Notes: a model not told the origin generated them from the sequence alone. A DNA stretch of 64,000 nucleotides from CAZPBC01 sp964584775 (GCA_964584775.1 CAZPBC010000006.1:1-64000); one strand, 5' to 3'. Shown: positions 8,775 through 17,738, counted from the first letter of the stretch. Numbers and translations: made by a program.

Positions 8775-10448
8775 ATGCGCCTTTTGTTGCTCCTACTGAT
8801 GATTTGCTTGAGTTCATGTCAGATCCTCCGTCCCTATGAGTCTCCAGGGATGGTCACCTCTGAAGAGTGGAAAGGGCCCACGAGTGAAGGCAAGGGGTTG
8901 GACTTTGTTTGGTGGGAGATTTTTGAAGATGAACAGCTGAATCAGCTCATTGCAACGGCTCATGAAAATAGCCCCACTCTTGGAAGTGCATTGGAGAGAG
9001 TGTCAGCCGCTCGTGCACTTGTCTGTCGGGAGCGCTCTTTTTTCTATCCCAGTGTCGACTTCACTCCAAACTACCGGATTTTTTCTCAGAGTCGCCAGTT
9101 TGCAAATCCCGTTCGTGATGAGGTGACTTTCCGGGCCAACGTGGTGGAGTACCAAGCCCCCTTTTTAGTTTCTTATGAGTTTGATCTATGGCAAAAGTTT
9201 AAGAATGGGGTTTACAGTGCAGTGGCGAATGCTCAAGCTCAAGAAGAGGCTTACTGCGCGGCACTGTTGACTCTTGAAGCAGATATTGCCGAGGCCTACT
9301 TCATCTATCGGGCACTCCGGAGTGAAGAGGAGGTATTGGAAGACGCCATCGAAATCCGAGAGACGTCTGTGGATATTTTAGAAGCACGTTACAATGCAGG
9401 GCTTAGCACGTATGAAGATGTGAGCCGTGCAGAAACCGAGTTGGCGACGGTCGAATCACAGCTTCAAGAAAACCGCCAAAGAAGAGCGATTGTGGAGAAT
9501 CAACTGGCTGTTCTTTCTGGGCAGCTGCCCTCGTGCTTTACCCTAGAGCCGATCGCTATTGTGTCTCCGCCTCCTAAAGTTCCTGCCCTTCTCCCTTGCC
9601 AAGTGATGATGAGGCGTCCGGATGTCAGAGAGCTAGAGAGAACCATGGCAAGCCTCTATTACCAGATTGGGATCACTTATGCCTCCTTCTTTCCATCGCT
9701 CAATATCGGCTCTTATTTGGGTGTGGCGAGCCCCATGTTCAGTGATCTTTTCAACTGGCAGTCAAGGCTCTTAGATATTGTGGTTGACTCTGTCCAAAAC
9801 ATCTTCGATGGAGGGTACCGCTGCGCTGAACTACAGGTTTCTAAGGCTCAGTTTTGGGACGCCTACTATCAATACGAGGAAGGAGTATTAAATGCTTTCC
9901 GTGAAGTGGAAGATGCTCTTATTACCATCGAACGTCAGAAAAACCAAAGCCGCATCCTACGAGAGGGGGTGGTCGCCGCCGATACCACTTTTTCTCTATC
10001 GACGGAACGCTATTTACAGGGGCTAGATAACTACTTGAATGTGGTCGATGCCCAGAGGACGCTTCTCGATACCCAACGTGAGCAGGTCAAGGTGTTGGGT
10101 ACGCGCTACACTTCGACGATCCAACTGATCCGTGCGCTTGGAGGGGGATGGGTCTCAGCAGCGGATGAGCTTGAAGAGGCCGCTGAGCAGGGTGGTGAAG
10201 CCGATTCCAAACAAAGTTGGAGCAAGAGTGAGAAGGTAGGTGTCCGTGTGTCTGAAGGGTTCATGGAAGAGGATGCCGAAAAGCCACATTGCGATGAGTG
10301 TCACAGCCGCACGGATCGTGCGTTGCCAAAATCCTTTCGGGTCGACCGGGTGGATTCTCAGAAAGTCGTTGATGTGGATTCCGATTCCCACTCCGACTAT
10401 GAGAAACAGACCGTAGATGACCGAATCCTTTGCTGCGAAGGGAAGTAG
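8775..10448 (+). CDS. NodT/TolC-family outer membrane efflux lipoprotein with a C-terminal read-through
   Basis: Start chosen at ATG 8775 (AAGGAG at 8762-8767, 7 nt before); a GTG at 8772 is also in frame. The N-terminus MRLLLLLLMICLSSC has a lipobox with Cys15. Two OEP repeats with long alpha-helical stretches fit TolC-like channels. The family normally ends at LIRALGGGW, which here ends at 10151. No stop follows: the frame runs 98 more codons, through the 3' third of the convergent PAP2 gene, adding a low-complexity acidic/Cys-containing tail. Either the original stop was lost or the tail is real. Located 164 bp behind the adaptor gene; most likely the channel for that ABC exporter. Confidence 0.8.
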   Translation: MRLLLLLLMICLSSCQILRPYESPGMVTSEEWKGPTSEGKGLDFVWWEIFEDEQLNQLIATAHENSPTLGSALERVSAARALVCRERSFFYPSVDFTPNYRIFSQSRQFANPVRDEVTFRANVVEYQAPFLVSYEFDLWQKFKNGVYSAVANAQAQEEAYCAALLTLEADIAEAYFIYRALRSEEEVLEDAIEIRETSVDILEARYNAGLSTYEDVSRAETELATVESQLQENRQRRAIVENQLAVLSGQLPSCFTLEPIAIVSPPPKVPALLPCQVMMRRPDVRELERTMASLYYQIGITYASFFPSLNIGSYLGVASPMFSDLFNWQSRLLDIVVDSVQNIFDGGYRCAELQVSKAQFWDAYYQYEEGVLNAFREVEDALITIERQKNQSRILREGVVAADTTFSLSTERYLQGLDNYLNVVDAQRTLLDTQREQVKVLGTRYTSTIQLIRALGGGWVSAADELEEAAEQGGEADSKQSWSKSEKVGVRVSEGFMEEDAEKPHCDECHSRTDRALPKSFRVDRVDSQKVVDVDSDSHSDYEKQTVDDRILCCEGK

Positions 10449-11012
10449 ACAGAGTGGAATTCCGACAGCCGCTATAAATGAAAATACAGACGCGTGTCCA
10501 CCGATCCAGTTTTCAATCCGTTTTTCAAAAAGATAGTAGAGACCAAACAGAATTAAACCGACCGCCCATCCCCCGATGATATCTCCTAGAAAATGGAGAC
10601 CGAGATAGAGGCGGGAGAAGGAGAGGAGGAGTCCAAAGAGAATTGTGAGAGCCGCGACCCATCCCTTTCGGAAGTGGTGGATGAAAAAGGCGGGAATGAG
10701 AATGCTGCTTTGTGCAGCTCCACTAGGAAAGCCATGCGTTTGTAAACACATTACCCCTAGGTTAGACTGCACTTGACAAGGACGGGGGAGTTGGAAGAGG
10801 GCCTTACACCAGGCGTTGCTCCATTCACTCAAAGTCAGTAGATAAAGAAGGCGGAGCCCTAACCTCCAGCTGATCACATACCAGGTCAGAGCCACGAGAG
10901 ACCGGTAAAAAGTACCCGTGTCAAACCATGCACAAAAGAGAAAAAATTGGTCTAAGAGAGGGGTGCGAAACTGTTGAATCCATTCAATGACTTCGAGTCC
11001 ACTATAACTCAT
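10155..11012 (-). CDS. PAP2-superfamily membrane phosphatase
   Basis: A 285-residue protein with about six membrane helices and three PAP2 motifs: K(x6)RP at residues 71-78, PSGA at 96-99 in place of the usual PSGH, and SR(x5)H(x3)D from residue 132 with His140 and Asp144. Family members remove phosphate from lipid phosphates such as undecaprenyl pyrophosphate or phosphatidate. The His of motif 2 is missing, which may lower or change activity. The last 294 bp overlap the read-through tail of the NodT gene on the other strand. A terminator (11013-11051) separates it from the upstream gene. Confidence 0.75.
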   Translation of the reverse strand: MSYSGLEVIEWIQQFRTPLLDQFFLFCAWFDTGTFYRSLVALTWYVISWRLGLRLLYLLTLSEWSNAWCKALFQLPRPCQVQSNLGVMCLQTHGFPSGAAQSSILIPAFFIHHFRKGWVAALTILFGLLLSFSRLYLGLHFLGDIIGGWAVGLILFGLYYLFEKRIENWIGGHASVFSFIAAVGIPLCLLPFAAKDSVIYGLFLIVGVGIGIHINDFLRIHPVDPKGFWQRTIRAAVTLIAMWLFGILFHEPFRHTDTYLLTLAPTLFGIGFTTLLSGLFKLIRC

Positions 11013-11051
11013 AAAAAAACCTCCGAAAGCAGCACTGTAACTCTCGGAGGT
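11013..11051 (-). terminator. Intrinsic terminator of the SH2-like protein gene
   Basis: A perfect 8-bp stem (11019-11026 with 11044-11051, 17-nt loop) is followed on the minus strand by six T (11018-11013). It lies between the stop of the gene ending at 11067 and the start codon of the PAP2 gene at 11012. Confidence 0.75.
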
Positions 11052-11066
11052 GTTTATTTCAATGAG

Positions 11067-12122
11067 TTAGACAATCTCCTTCACTCCCCAATGATCCATC
11101 ATATGTTGAATGAAGTAGGCACTACTGGCGAATGTGTAATTTTGATCCGTGACGAGCAGCTTGTCTTTTGTATCGATGGTGACGGTATGTTTTTGAACCC
11201 CCTCCTCTTTTCTGACATACACAGTGAAGAGGTCAGGCGATGCGCTTCTGACCATGAGAGCTTGCCCTGGCTCGAGTGTGTCCAGTTTGGATATGTCTGA
11301 GTGGAATTCTTCTTGAAGTCCTGCCAGTTCATTTCCAAAGGCCTCATGAATGTCCTCTTCCGTGACCACGGGTTTAGGTTTTGAGATCCTTCCTTCTCGA
11401 TCAAAGGAGTGGGTCTCCCACGTCTTGGCGTTCACGATGATCCCCTGAGGTAAGACAATCATGCCATCTGAACTCGATTTGACAAAGTCATTCACGCTTG
11501 ATGTGATAGGAACATTCTCTCGTTGTAAGAGCTTGGACACGCGTTCTACCTTTTTTTTGCCTTGGATGCCTTGAGATTTTGCGTGCTTATCTAGTGCATT
11601 AAAAAGTTTAGGGTTTTCATACTGCATTGCTGCAGCATCTGCCGTTTCTTGAGGGGCCCCAAGGACTGTCCGTGAGGTCGCTCCTTGAAATAGTGTGGTT
11701 AGGGGTTTTATTTCTGCTCCCTTATGTTGGACACGACCCGCAAGAGAACCTGCTTTTTTTGCCGCGCCTCCAGAGAAAATTTTGGAAGCGAGCCCACTCG
11801 GGCCTTTCCCACTTGGTTTGACATTGAATCGAGCTCCGAGGCTTCCCACTTTGGGTTTCGCGGGGGCTTTTGCCCGTGCTTTCTCAGCAAGCTGACGAAG
11901 CTTGTGAAAGGGCATTCCACCACCTACAATGGCGGAGAATTTCTTTCCCTTGAGATCGACTCCAGCAGATCTGGCAGGGCCTTCAGGACGAAGTGTTGTG
12001 GTGCTTTCTGTGACATGTTTGATCTTTTTACCGCCTAATGTTCCGCTCGTTGCTTCTGCCTTAGGAGTCTGTCCTTGACCTATCCAGTTTTGGAAAAACG
12101 CTTTTACACCTTTTACAGCCAT
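11067..12122 (-). CDS. Candidate effector with a C-terminal SH2-like domain
   Basis: No signal peptide or membrane segment. Residues 1-150 are basic, Gly/Ala/Lys-rich and low complexity (probably disordered). The C-terminal 80 residues follow the SH2 pattern: ALMVRSAS (288-295) matches FLVRES with Arg292 at the phosphotyrosine-binding position; LFTVYVRKEEG fits strands C-D; KHTVTI (311-316) matches the KHYKI strand with His312; and YTFASSAYFIQHMMDHW (329-345) matches the F-xS-xxxLVxHY helix. A classical Trp at the domain start is absent. Bacterial SH2 domains are known from Legionella effectors; this reading is my inference from motif comparison. Strong ribosome site (AAGGAGG). Gene stands alone between a palindromic element and a terminator. 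Confidence 0.6.
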   Translation of the reverse strand: MAVKGVKAFFQNWIGQGQTPKAEATSGTLGGKKIKHVTESTTTLRPEGPARSAGVDLKGKKFSAIVGGGMPFHKLRQLAEKARAKAPAKPKVGSLGARFNVKPSGKGPSGLASKIFSGGAAKKAGSLAGRVQHKGAEIKPLTTLFQGATSRTVLGAPQETADAAAMQYENPKLFNALDKHAKSQGIQGKKKVERVSKLLQRENVPITSSVNDFVKSSSDGMIVLPQGIIVNAKTWETHSFDREGRISKPKPVVTEEDIHEAFGNELAGLQEEFHSDISKLDTLEPGQALMVRSASPDLFTVYVRKEEGVQKHTVTIDTKDKLLVTDQNYTFASSAYFIQHMMDHWGVKEIV

Positions 12123-12196
12123 CCTACGCCTCCTTGTTTATCGTAGACGCTATAGGAATAAGCAAGGCCCATGCCAACGAGGCTTAAAAAACGCCT

Positions 12197-12369
12197 TTAG
12201 CCTGGATATTTCATGAACACTCGTAAAACTGTCGCAAAATGCTTGTCGTTCCCTTCAACAGAATTCCTTCTTGGAAAGGGTGCGAGACCCTTCCCTTCGA
12301 ATGACTTCTGTCGAATTGTCCGAGCATTTTGTCCCATTTTCACAAGCTTTCATGAAATATCCAGGTTAG
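12197..12369. repeat. 165-bp near-palindrome with TIRs, MITE-like
   Basis: Positions 12201-12217 and 12349-12365 are a perfect 17-bp inverted repeat (CCTGGATATTTCATGAA). The interior is also largely self-complementary in an imperfect way, down to a GGGT/ACCC hairpin in the middle. TTAG flanks the element directly on both sides (12197-12200 and 12366-12369), as a 4-bp target duplication would; the right copy contains the acnA stop codon. There is no coding capacity. This looks like a non-autonomous transposable element (MITE); as RNA it would fold into one long hairpin and could end acnA transcription. No second copy is present in the window. Confidence 0.6.
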
Positions 12370-15212
12370 AGGAGCTGACGGAGGACGTAGGGGAGAATGC
12401 CTCCTTCGAGGTAGTAGTCGACCTCGATGGGGGTATCAAGACGGAGGATGAGGGTGCACTCGCGTGTTTTGCCCTCTTTTTCGATCTCCAGAGTGACCTT
12501 TTGTTTTGGCTTGAGGGGCCCATCGAGGCCCTTGAGAGTGAAAAGTTCGTCGCCCTCGAGGCCTAAGGTGTGGAGGTCTGTGCCCTCTTCAAACTGGAGG
12601 GGGAGGACTCCCATGCCGATGAGGTTGCTGCGGTGGATCCGCTCAAAGCTTTTCACAACGACCGCACGGACCCCAAGAAGAGCGGTTCCTTTCGCGGCCC
12701 AGTCACGCGAGCTACCCATCCCATAATCTTTTCCAGCAAAGACGATGAGCGGTGTTTTCGACTTCGCGTAGGCTTCCGCTGCATCGAAGAGAGGCATCAG
12801 TTTGCCTTCAGGCATCAACTTGGTCCACCCTCCCTCTTTTCCGTCGGCGAGGAGGTTGCGGATACGGACGTTGGCAAAGGTTCCACGCATCATGACATTG
12901 TGGTTGCCGCGGCGGCTGCCATAGCTGTTGAAGTCGAGTTCTTCGACCCCTTTCGATTCGAGATATTGACCTGCAGGAGTCTCTTTTTTAAACGCCCCGG
13001 CGGGAGAGATGTGGTCGGTGGTGACAGAGTCTCCAAAGAGGGCCAGGGCACGCATGTTGTCCAGGCTTTTTCTTTCGGGACGGTCGAGGGTGAAATCTTC
13101 GAAATAGGGAGGGCATTGGATGTAGGTGCTTTTGGGATCCCAGTTGTAGCTGACACCGACTTCAGAGTTGATCTCTTTCCAAACAGGGTTATCCTCAAGC
13201 ACATTCGAATAGCGGTCTAAAAACATGTCGGGTTGGAGGCCTTCAGTCACTGTGCTCGCAATCTCTTCTGTTGTGGGCCAGATCTCTTTCAGGAAAACGG
13301 GTTGTCCGTTGCGGTCGAATCCAAGAGGCTCTTTTTCCATATCGATGTTGACTCTTCCTGCTAAGGCAAAGGCCACAACTAGAGGTGGAGACATCAAGAA
13401 ATTGGCTTTGATCGAGCCGTGGATCCGCGCTTCAAAGTTGCGGTTTCCACTGAGGACACTCGCTGCGACAAGATCGTGATCGCGAATGGCATCTTCGACG
13501 GCTTCGTCAAGAGGTCCGCTGTTTCCGATGCAGGTGGTGCAGCCATAGGCGACGAGGTTAAATCCGAGGGCATTGAGGTATTTTTGGAGGCCTGTTTTTT
13601 CTAGATAGTCGGTCACCACACGCGATCCAGGAGCCAGAGAAGTTTTCACTTTTGGATTGACGCGGAGTCCCCGCTCGATAGCTTTTTTAGCGACGAGTCC
13701 CGCTCCCACCATCACGTAGGGGTTGGAGGTGTTTGTGCATGAGGTGATGGCGGCGATCACGACGGAGCCGTGACTCAGAACAACGTCACAGACGAGATTG
13801 TCTGTAGGATAGCCTGTGGTGGGTGTTTCTGGTTTTTGGATGAAGGGACGGTTCGTGACCATTTCTGCTTCACTCCAGCTCACTGCTTCCTCTTGATCTG
13901 GTTCATCTAAGGTGGGGGTTCCTCCCATCTCGTGGGGGCGGTTGAGGGAAAATGATCCGGTCTCTTGGACGCAAATTTTGTTGTCGATGGTCGCTCTATC
14001 TTGAGCATAGCCGCCCTTTTCGACTGGAGCTTCGATGAGGTCATTGAATTCGCGTTTCAGCGCATCCAGGTCGATGCGGTCTTGGGGGCGCTTGGGTCCT
14101 GAAACAGAGGGGGCAATCGATGTGAGGTCGAGCTCGACGAGCTTCGTGTAGGTCACCTCTCCTTTTTTTGGAATTCCAAAGAGTCCTTGCGCTTTGAGAT
14201 AGGTTTCGATGAGGTGGATCTGTTCTTCACTTCTGCCGGTCATCCGGAGGTAGTCGAGCGTTTTTTCATCGACAGGGAAGAATCCGATGGTGGCTCCATA
14301 TTCAGGTGCCATGTTGCCGATGGTGGCGCGGTCCGCGACGGTGAGGTTTGCGGCTCCTTCGCCGTGGAATTCTACAAATTTTCCGACGACGTTGAATTCA
14401 CGGAGGAGCTCCGTCACTCGAAGCGTCAAGTCGGTCGCGGTGACACCTTCTTTGAGTTTACCAGAGAGGTGGACCCCAATCACTTCAGGAGTTTGGATGA
14501 AGACAGGCTGGCCGAGCATTGCTGCCTCTGCTTCAATCCCTCCCACACCCCAGCCAACCACACCCAGGCCGTTGATCATGGTGGTATGAGAGTCGGTGCC
14601 AACCAGGGTATCAGGGAGGAGGATGCGCTTTCCATCCACTTCTCGTTCTGCAACGACAGAGGCAATGTGCTCCAGGTTGACCTGGTGGACGATACCGATA
14701 CCAGGAGGCACGACTTTAAACGTTTTAAAGGCCTGTTGGCCCCATTTCAGAAAGGAGTAGCGCTCTTTGTTCCGTTCAAACTCGACCTTGAGGTTGGTCA
14801 TGAAGGCGTCGTCGGTTCCTGATTTGTCGACTTGAACAGAGTGGTCGACAACGAGATCGACGGGAACAATGGGTTCGATCAAACTCGCGTCTTTTCCTGC
14901 TGCTTCCACGGCGCTGCGCATCGCAGCTAAGTCGACAAGGAGGGGAACGCCTGTAAAATCTTGGAGGATCACACGGGAGACGATGAAGGGAACTTCCGAT
15001 TCACTCGGTTTTTTTGCATTCCAGTTGGCGAGGCCTTCGATATCTTTTGCTTGGATCTTTTTGCCATCTTCGTTCCGGAGGAGCGATTCGAGCATAATGC
15101 GGATCGAAACAGGAAGCGTGGAGAGGTCCTTTCCAAGACTCTTCTCTAGCTCCATTAAACTATAGTGGTGTAGGTCGCCCTCGAGCGCTTTCATGCAATG
15201 TGAATAGGTCAT
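12366..15212 (-). CDS. acnA: Aconitate hydratase A
   Basis: Isomerises citrate to isocitrate in the TCA cycle; cytoplasmic 4Fe-4S enzyme. About 948 residues with the aconitase domain, the cluster-ligand motifs SCTNTS (near 13740) and CTTCIGNSGP (near 13535), and a C-terminal swivel domain (KDYGMGSSRDWAAKG). The open frame reaches 15233, but ATG 15212 (MTYSHCMKAL) has AAAGGAG at the right distance and fits AcnA N-termini. Classical Chlamydia lack this enzyme, whereas environmental chlamydiae keep a full cycle. With aceB-aceA at 31-34 kb it could feed the glyoxylate shunt. The stop codon abuts the 165-bp palindrome. Confidence 0.95.
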   Translation of the reverse strand: MTYSHCMKALEGDLHHYSLMELEKSLGKDLSTLPVSIRIMLESLLRNEDGKKIQAKDIEGLANWNAKKPSESEVPFIVSRVILQDFTGVPLLVDLAAMRSAVEAAGKDASLIEPIVPVDLVVDHSVQVDKSGTDDAFMTNLKVEFERNKERYSFLKWGQQAFKTFKVVPPGIGIVHQVNLEHIASVVAEREVDGKRILLPDTLVGTDSHTTMINGLGVVGWGVGGIEAEAAMLGQPVFIQTPEVIGVHLSGKLKEGVTATDLTLRVTELLREFNVVGKFVEFHGEGAANLTVADRATIGNMAPEYGATIGFFPVDEKTLDYLRMTGRSEEQIHLIETYLKAQGLFGIPKKGEVTYTKLVELDLTSIAPSVSGPKRPQDRIDLDALKREFNDLIEAPVEKGGYAQDRATIDNKICVQETGSFSLNRPHEMGGTPTLDEPDQEEAVSWSEAEMVTNRPFIQKPETPTTGYPTDNLVCDVVLSHGSVVIAAITSCTNTSNPYVMVGAGLVAKKAIERGLRVNPKVKTSLAPGSRVVTDYLEKTGLQKYLNALGFNLVAYGCTTCIGNSGPLDEAVEDAIRDHDLVAASVLSGNRNFEARIHGSIKANFLMSPPLVVAFALAGRVNIDMEKEPLGFDRNGQPVFLKEIWPTTEEIASTVTEGLQPDMFLDRYSNVLEDNPVWKEINSEVGVSYNWDPKSTYIQCPPYFEDFTLDRPERKSLDNMRALALFGDSVTTDHISPAGAFKKETPAGQYLESKGVEELDFNSYGSRRGNHNVMMRGTFANVRIRNLLADGKEGGWTKLMPEGKLMPLFDAAEAYAKSKTPLIVFAGKDYGMGSSRDWAAKGTALLGVRAVVVKSFERIHRSNLIGMGVLPLQFEEGTDLHTLGLEGDELFTLKGLDGPLKPKQKVTLEIEKEGKTRECTLILRLDTPIEVDYYLEGGILPYVLRQLL

Positions 15213-15381
15213 CCCAGTGTCTCCTTTGGCCACATTCTAATCCGTTTTTTAATTCTCTGAAACATCCAACTAAATCATTCTGTATCAATTCATTAAGAAT
15301 GAGTCCTCCCGATTTTCGTGCAAATTAAGAGTGAAATTGCTAATTTTTTACAAAAATCACTTTACCTTTAGGAGCCCCGAC

Positions 15382-16386
15382 ATGAAAGGAATGACCACTT
15401 CATACTTGAATAAAGAAGAGTATCCACTCGTTTTTGAACCGACAAAGAAAAACCTCACTGTGGAAGAGACGTTTGAGCTTTTGAAAGTCAATGCGGAAGA
15501 GATCCGCAAGAGCCTCTTGAAATATGGGGCGCTTCTCTTCCGTGGGTTTCCAATTGAAGGAACGGAGCAGTTCCACGCTTTTATCCGTGAGCTCAACTAT
15601 GGACCGTTCGTGAACTACATTGGTGGTGGAAGTCCTCGAACCAAAGTGAAGGGCCATGTCTATACATCCACGGATGCTCCGGCAGGAATTAAGATTCCTC
15701 TGCACAACGAACTCAGTTACTTTCCGAATTATCCTAGACATATCTATTTCCACAGTGAAATCCCTGCTGCAGAGGGAGGAGCAACGATCATTGCGGATGC
15801 AAGAAAAGTGCTTAAAGATGTGGATCCAGAGTTGAGGAAGAAACTGAACACGAAGAAGATCCGTTACACTGCACGCTACTACTACAAAAACTGGTTGATG
15901 GATTTGATCAACAAGATCCAAAAAGGGCACAAGACTTGGATTGATGTGCTCGAAACCGATGACAAGGAAGAAGCAGAACGGCGCTGTAAAGATCAGGGGA
16001 TCGACTATGAGTGGCTTGCGAAAGATTGGATCGCGATTAGCCAAACACGTCCAGGAACGATTGTTCACCCTGAAACAGGAGAAGAGGTTTGGTTCAACCA
16101 GATCCAAAACTTTGACACCAACCCGCGGTTTGTCGGATTGTGGCGTTATATCGCCATGAAACTCTTCTACTGCAGAAAAGATACGCTGATTCAAGAGGTC
16201 AACTACGCGGATGGAGATCAAATTCCTCGCGAGGAAGTCTACCACATCATGGATGTCCTAGATAAAAACACCATCTCCTTCCCGTGGCAGAAAGGAGATG
16301 TGATGGTCATGGACAACATCCTTGCGATGCATGGGCGCGACCCCTTCAAAGGAAAGCGTCGCACCTTGACAGCGATGACTAATTAA
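15382..16386 (+). CDS. TauD/TfdA-family Fe(II)/2-oxoglutarate dioxygenase
   Basis: Start set at ATG 15382, preceded by TAGGAG at 15369-15374; the frame is open 51 bp further upstream without a better site. The 334-residue product has the metal triad of the TauD/TfdA/SyrP family: HNE at 108-110 and a distal His in LAMHGRDPF (317), with an Arg near 326 for 2-oxoglutarate. Such enzymes hydroxylate or otherwise oxidise small molecules or carrier-bound amino acids; the substrate cannot be told. Its stop overlaps the convergent MFS gene by 8 bp, so they are not cotranscribed. Confidence 0.8.
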   Translation: MKGMTTSYLNKEEYPLVFEPTKKNLTVEETFELLKVNAEEIRKSLLKYGALLFRGFPIEGTEQFHAFIRELNYGPFVNYIGGGSPRTKVKGHVYTSTDAPAGIKIPLHNELSYFPNYPRHIYFHSEIPAAEGGATIIADARKVLKDVDPELRKKLNTKKIRYTARYYYKNWLMDLINKIQKGHKTWIDVLETDDKEEAERRCKDQGIDYEWLAKDWIAISQTRPGTIVHPETGEEVWFNQIQNFDTNPRFVGLWRYIAMKLFYCRKDTLIQEVNYADGDQIPREEVYHIMDVLDKNTISFPWQKGDVMVMDNILAMHGRDPFKGKRRTLTAMTN

Positions 16387-17611
16387 GGACTTTCTGTCCC
16401 TGAGCTCGCTCTTGAAAGAGAGCGAGGCTTCCCACAATAAAGAAGCACGCTCCAATCCATGCAGCTCCTGAGGGGTACATCCCAATCACCGATCCAAAGG
16501 CGAGAGGACTTGTGGCCATTGCCAGCGATTGAATCGACTGGTAGACCCCCATCACCTCTCCTTGCCGGTCGTCACTCGCACGGTTCGAAATGTGTGCAGC
16601 AATGACCGGATAAAGCGAAGCCAGAAGCGCCATCATCAAGACGATACTCGCCCAAACAGCTTCGATATAGGTGCACTGTGACACCGTGAGGAGAACGAGT
16701 CCTCCGAGTCCCATAAAGAAAGTGGAGTAGTTCTCTGGCTTAAATTGCTGGACAAAAGCGGTAGATGCCACAAAAGCAAAGAAGGCGTACCAGCCTCCAC
16801 ACCAGGCGTAAAAGTTTCCAATCTCATGGATGGATGCTTGGAAGCGCTCTCTCAAAAAAAGAGGGGAGAACTCTCCAAAAAGGCTCCATCCAAACGACAG
16901 GCAAAACCCTCCGGTAAAGAGCCAGCTAAACTCTCGCATCGTAAAGACTTTTGTCACCTGTAAGATAGCCGAAAGGGGACTGCCCCTCTCCTCTTTCTTT
17001 TGATTGGGTTGACGCGTTTCAGGAAATTTAGTGCTCAGCAAGACGAGGTTGATCAAACACATGCTCCCTGCGGCAATAAACGGCGCATAAAAACCATAGA
17101 GGCTGGCGAGGAACCCTCCTAGAAAAGGTCCTACGGTGAATCCGATACCAAAACAGGAATTCAAAAGAGAAAAACGTCCCGCCTTGTTCTCTTCAGTGCT
17201 GATGTCGACCACCGTTGCGGATGCGACCGCAGAGGTTCCTTCGGAAACACCGACACAGATGCGATAGATAAACAGGAGCGAGAGTGAATGGGTGTAAAGG
17301 CTCACCAAAGCGAGTAAGTAGCCCACAAACCCCGTTCCCATCCCTAAAAATAGGGCCGGTTTACGACCATAGCGGTCTGAAAAGGTCCCGAGTAGGGGGG
17401 CGAAAATAAACTGTCCCAGGGGCGCTAAAGCGACCAGGACACCGAACAGCACCCCTCTCGTCGAAGCGGAAGCAGAAGCCTCTAAAAAGGGAGATCCCGA
17501 ATCAAACAAAAGCGCCGCCAGGATCGGATAAACGAGACCGATTCCTAGATAGTCAACAAATCCTATGAAGAGGATCACAACATAAATATAACGTTCTAGA
17601 TGACGTTGCAT
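16379..17611 (-). CDS. MFS transporter, DHA1 (TetA-like) drug/proton antiporter type
   Basis: A 410-residue inner-membrane carrier with about 12 helices and MFS motif A (GTFSDRYGRKPAL) between helices 2 and 3. The frame opens at 17644, but ATG 17611 (MQRHLERY) has GAGG five bases upstream and gives a normal N-terminus. The closest recognised type is the DHA1 efflux group, which exports drugs or metabolites; the actual substrate is unknown. Confidence 0.85.
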   Translation of the reverse strand: MQRHLERYIYVVILFIGFVDYLGIGLVYPILAALLFDSGSPFLEASASASTRGVLFGVLVALAPLGQFIFAPLLGTFSDRYGRKPALFLGMGTGFVGYLLALVSLYTHSLSLLFIYRICVGVSEGTSAVASATVVDISTEENKAGRFSLLNSCFGIGFTVGPFLGGFLASLYGFYAPFIAAGSMCLINLVLLSTKFPETRQPNQKKEERGSPLSAILQVTKVFTMREFSWLFTGGFCLSFGWSLFGEFSPLFLRERFQASIHEIGNFYAWCGGWYAFFAFVASTAFVQQFKPENYSTFFMGLGGLVLLTVSQCTYIEAVWASIVLMMALLASLYPVIAAHISNRASDDRQGEVMGVYQSIQSLAMATSPLAFGSVIGMYPSGAAWIGACFFIVGSLALFQERAQGQKVLN

Positions 17612-17654
17612 AAAAACCTCAAAAAATAAAAATGAGTGTATCAAAAAAAATATT

Positions 17655-17738
17655 GGAATAAAAAAATTATTCCATAGGCTTCCCAGCGCTTGGAAGGGAT
17701 GGTCTATTCGGTTGAGCGAGATTGGCTCCGAACAGACC
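17655..17738. other. Three consecutive inverted repeats upstream of typA
   Basis: The 234-bp divergent region between the MFS gene and typA holds a perfect 7-bp stem (17655-17661/17667-17673), a 5-bp stem (17679-17683/17692-17696) and an 11-bp arm pair with one mismatch (17701-17711/17728-17738). They could be a structured leader, a small RNA or operator sites. No known riboswitch is recognised. Confidence 0.35.

Noticed and set aside
12570..13220. 216-codon plus-strand frame inside acnA
   Set aside because: Same reason: antisense to conserved enzyme sequence with GC-biased third positions.
14187..14822. 211-codon open frame on the plus strand inside acnA
   Set aside because: It is the antisense shadow of the highly conserved aconitase; no ribosome site and no family likeness.
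15400..16245. 281-codon minus-strand frame opposite the dioxygenase gene
   Set aside because: The plus-strand product has TauD catalytic residues and a good ribosome site; the minus frame shows no motif.
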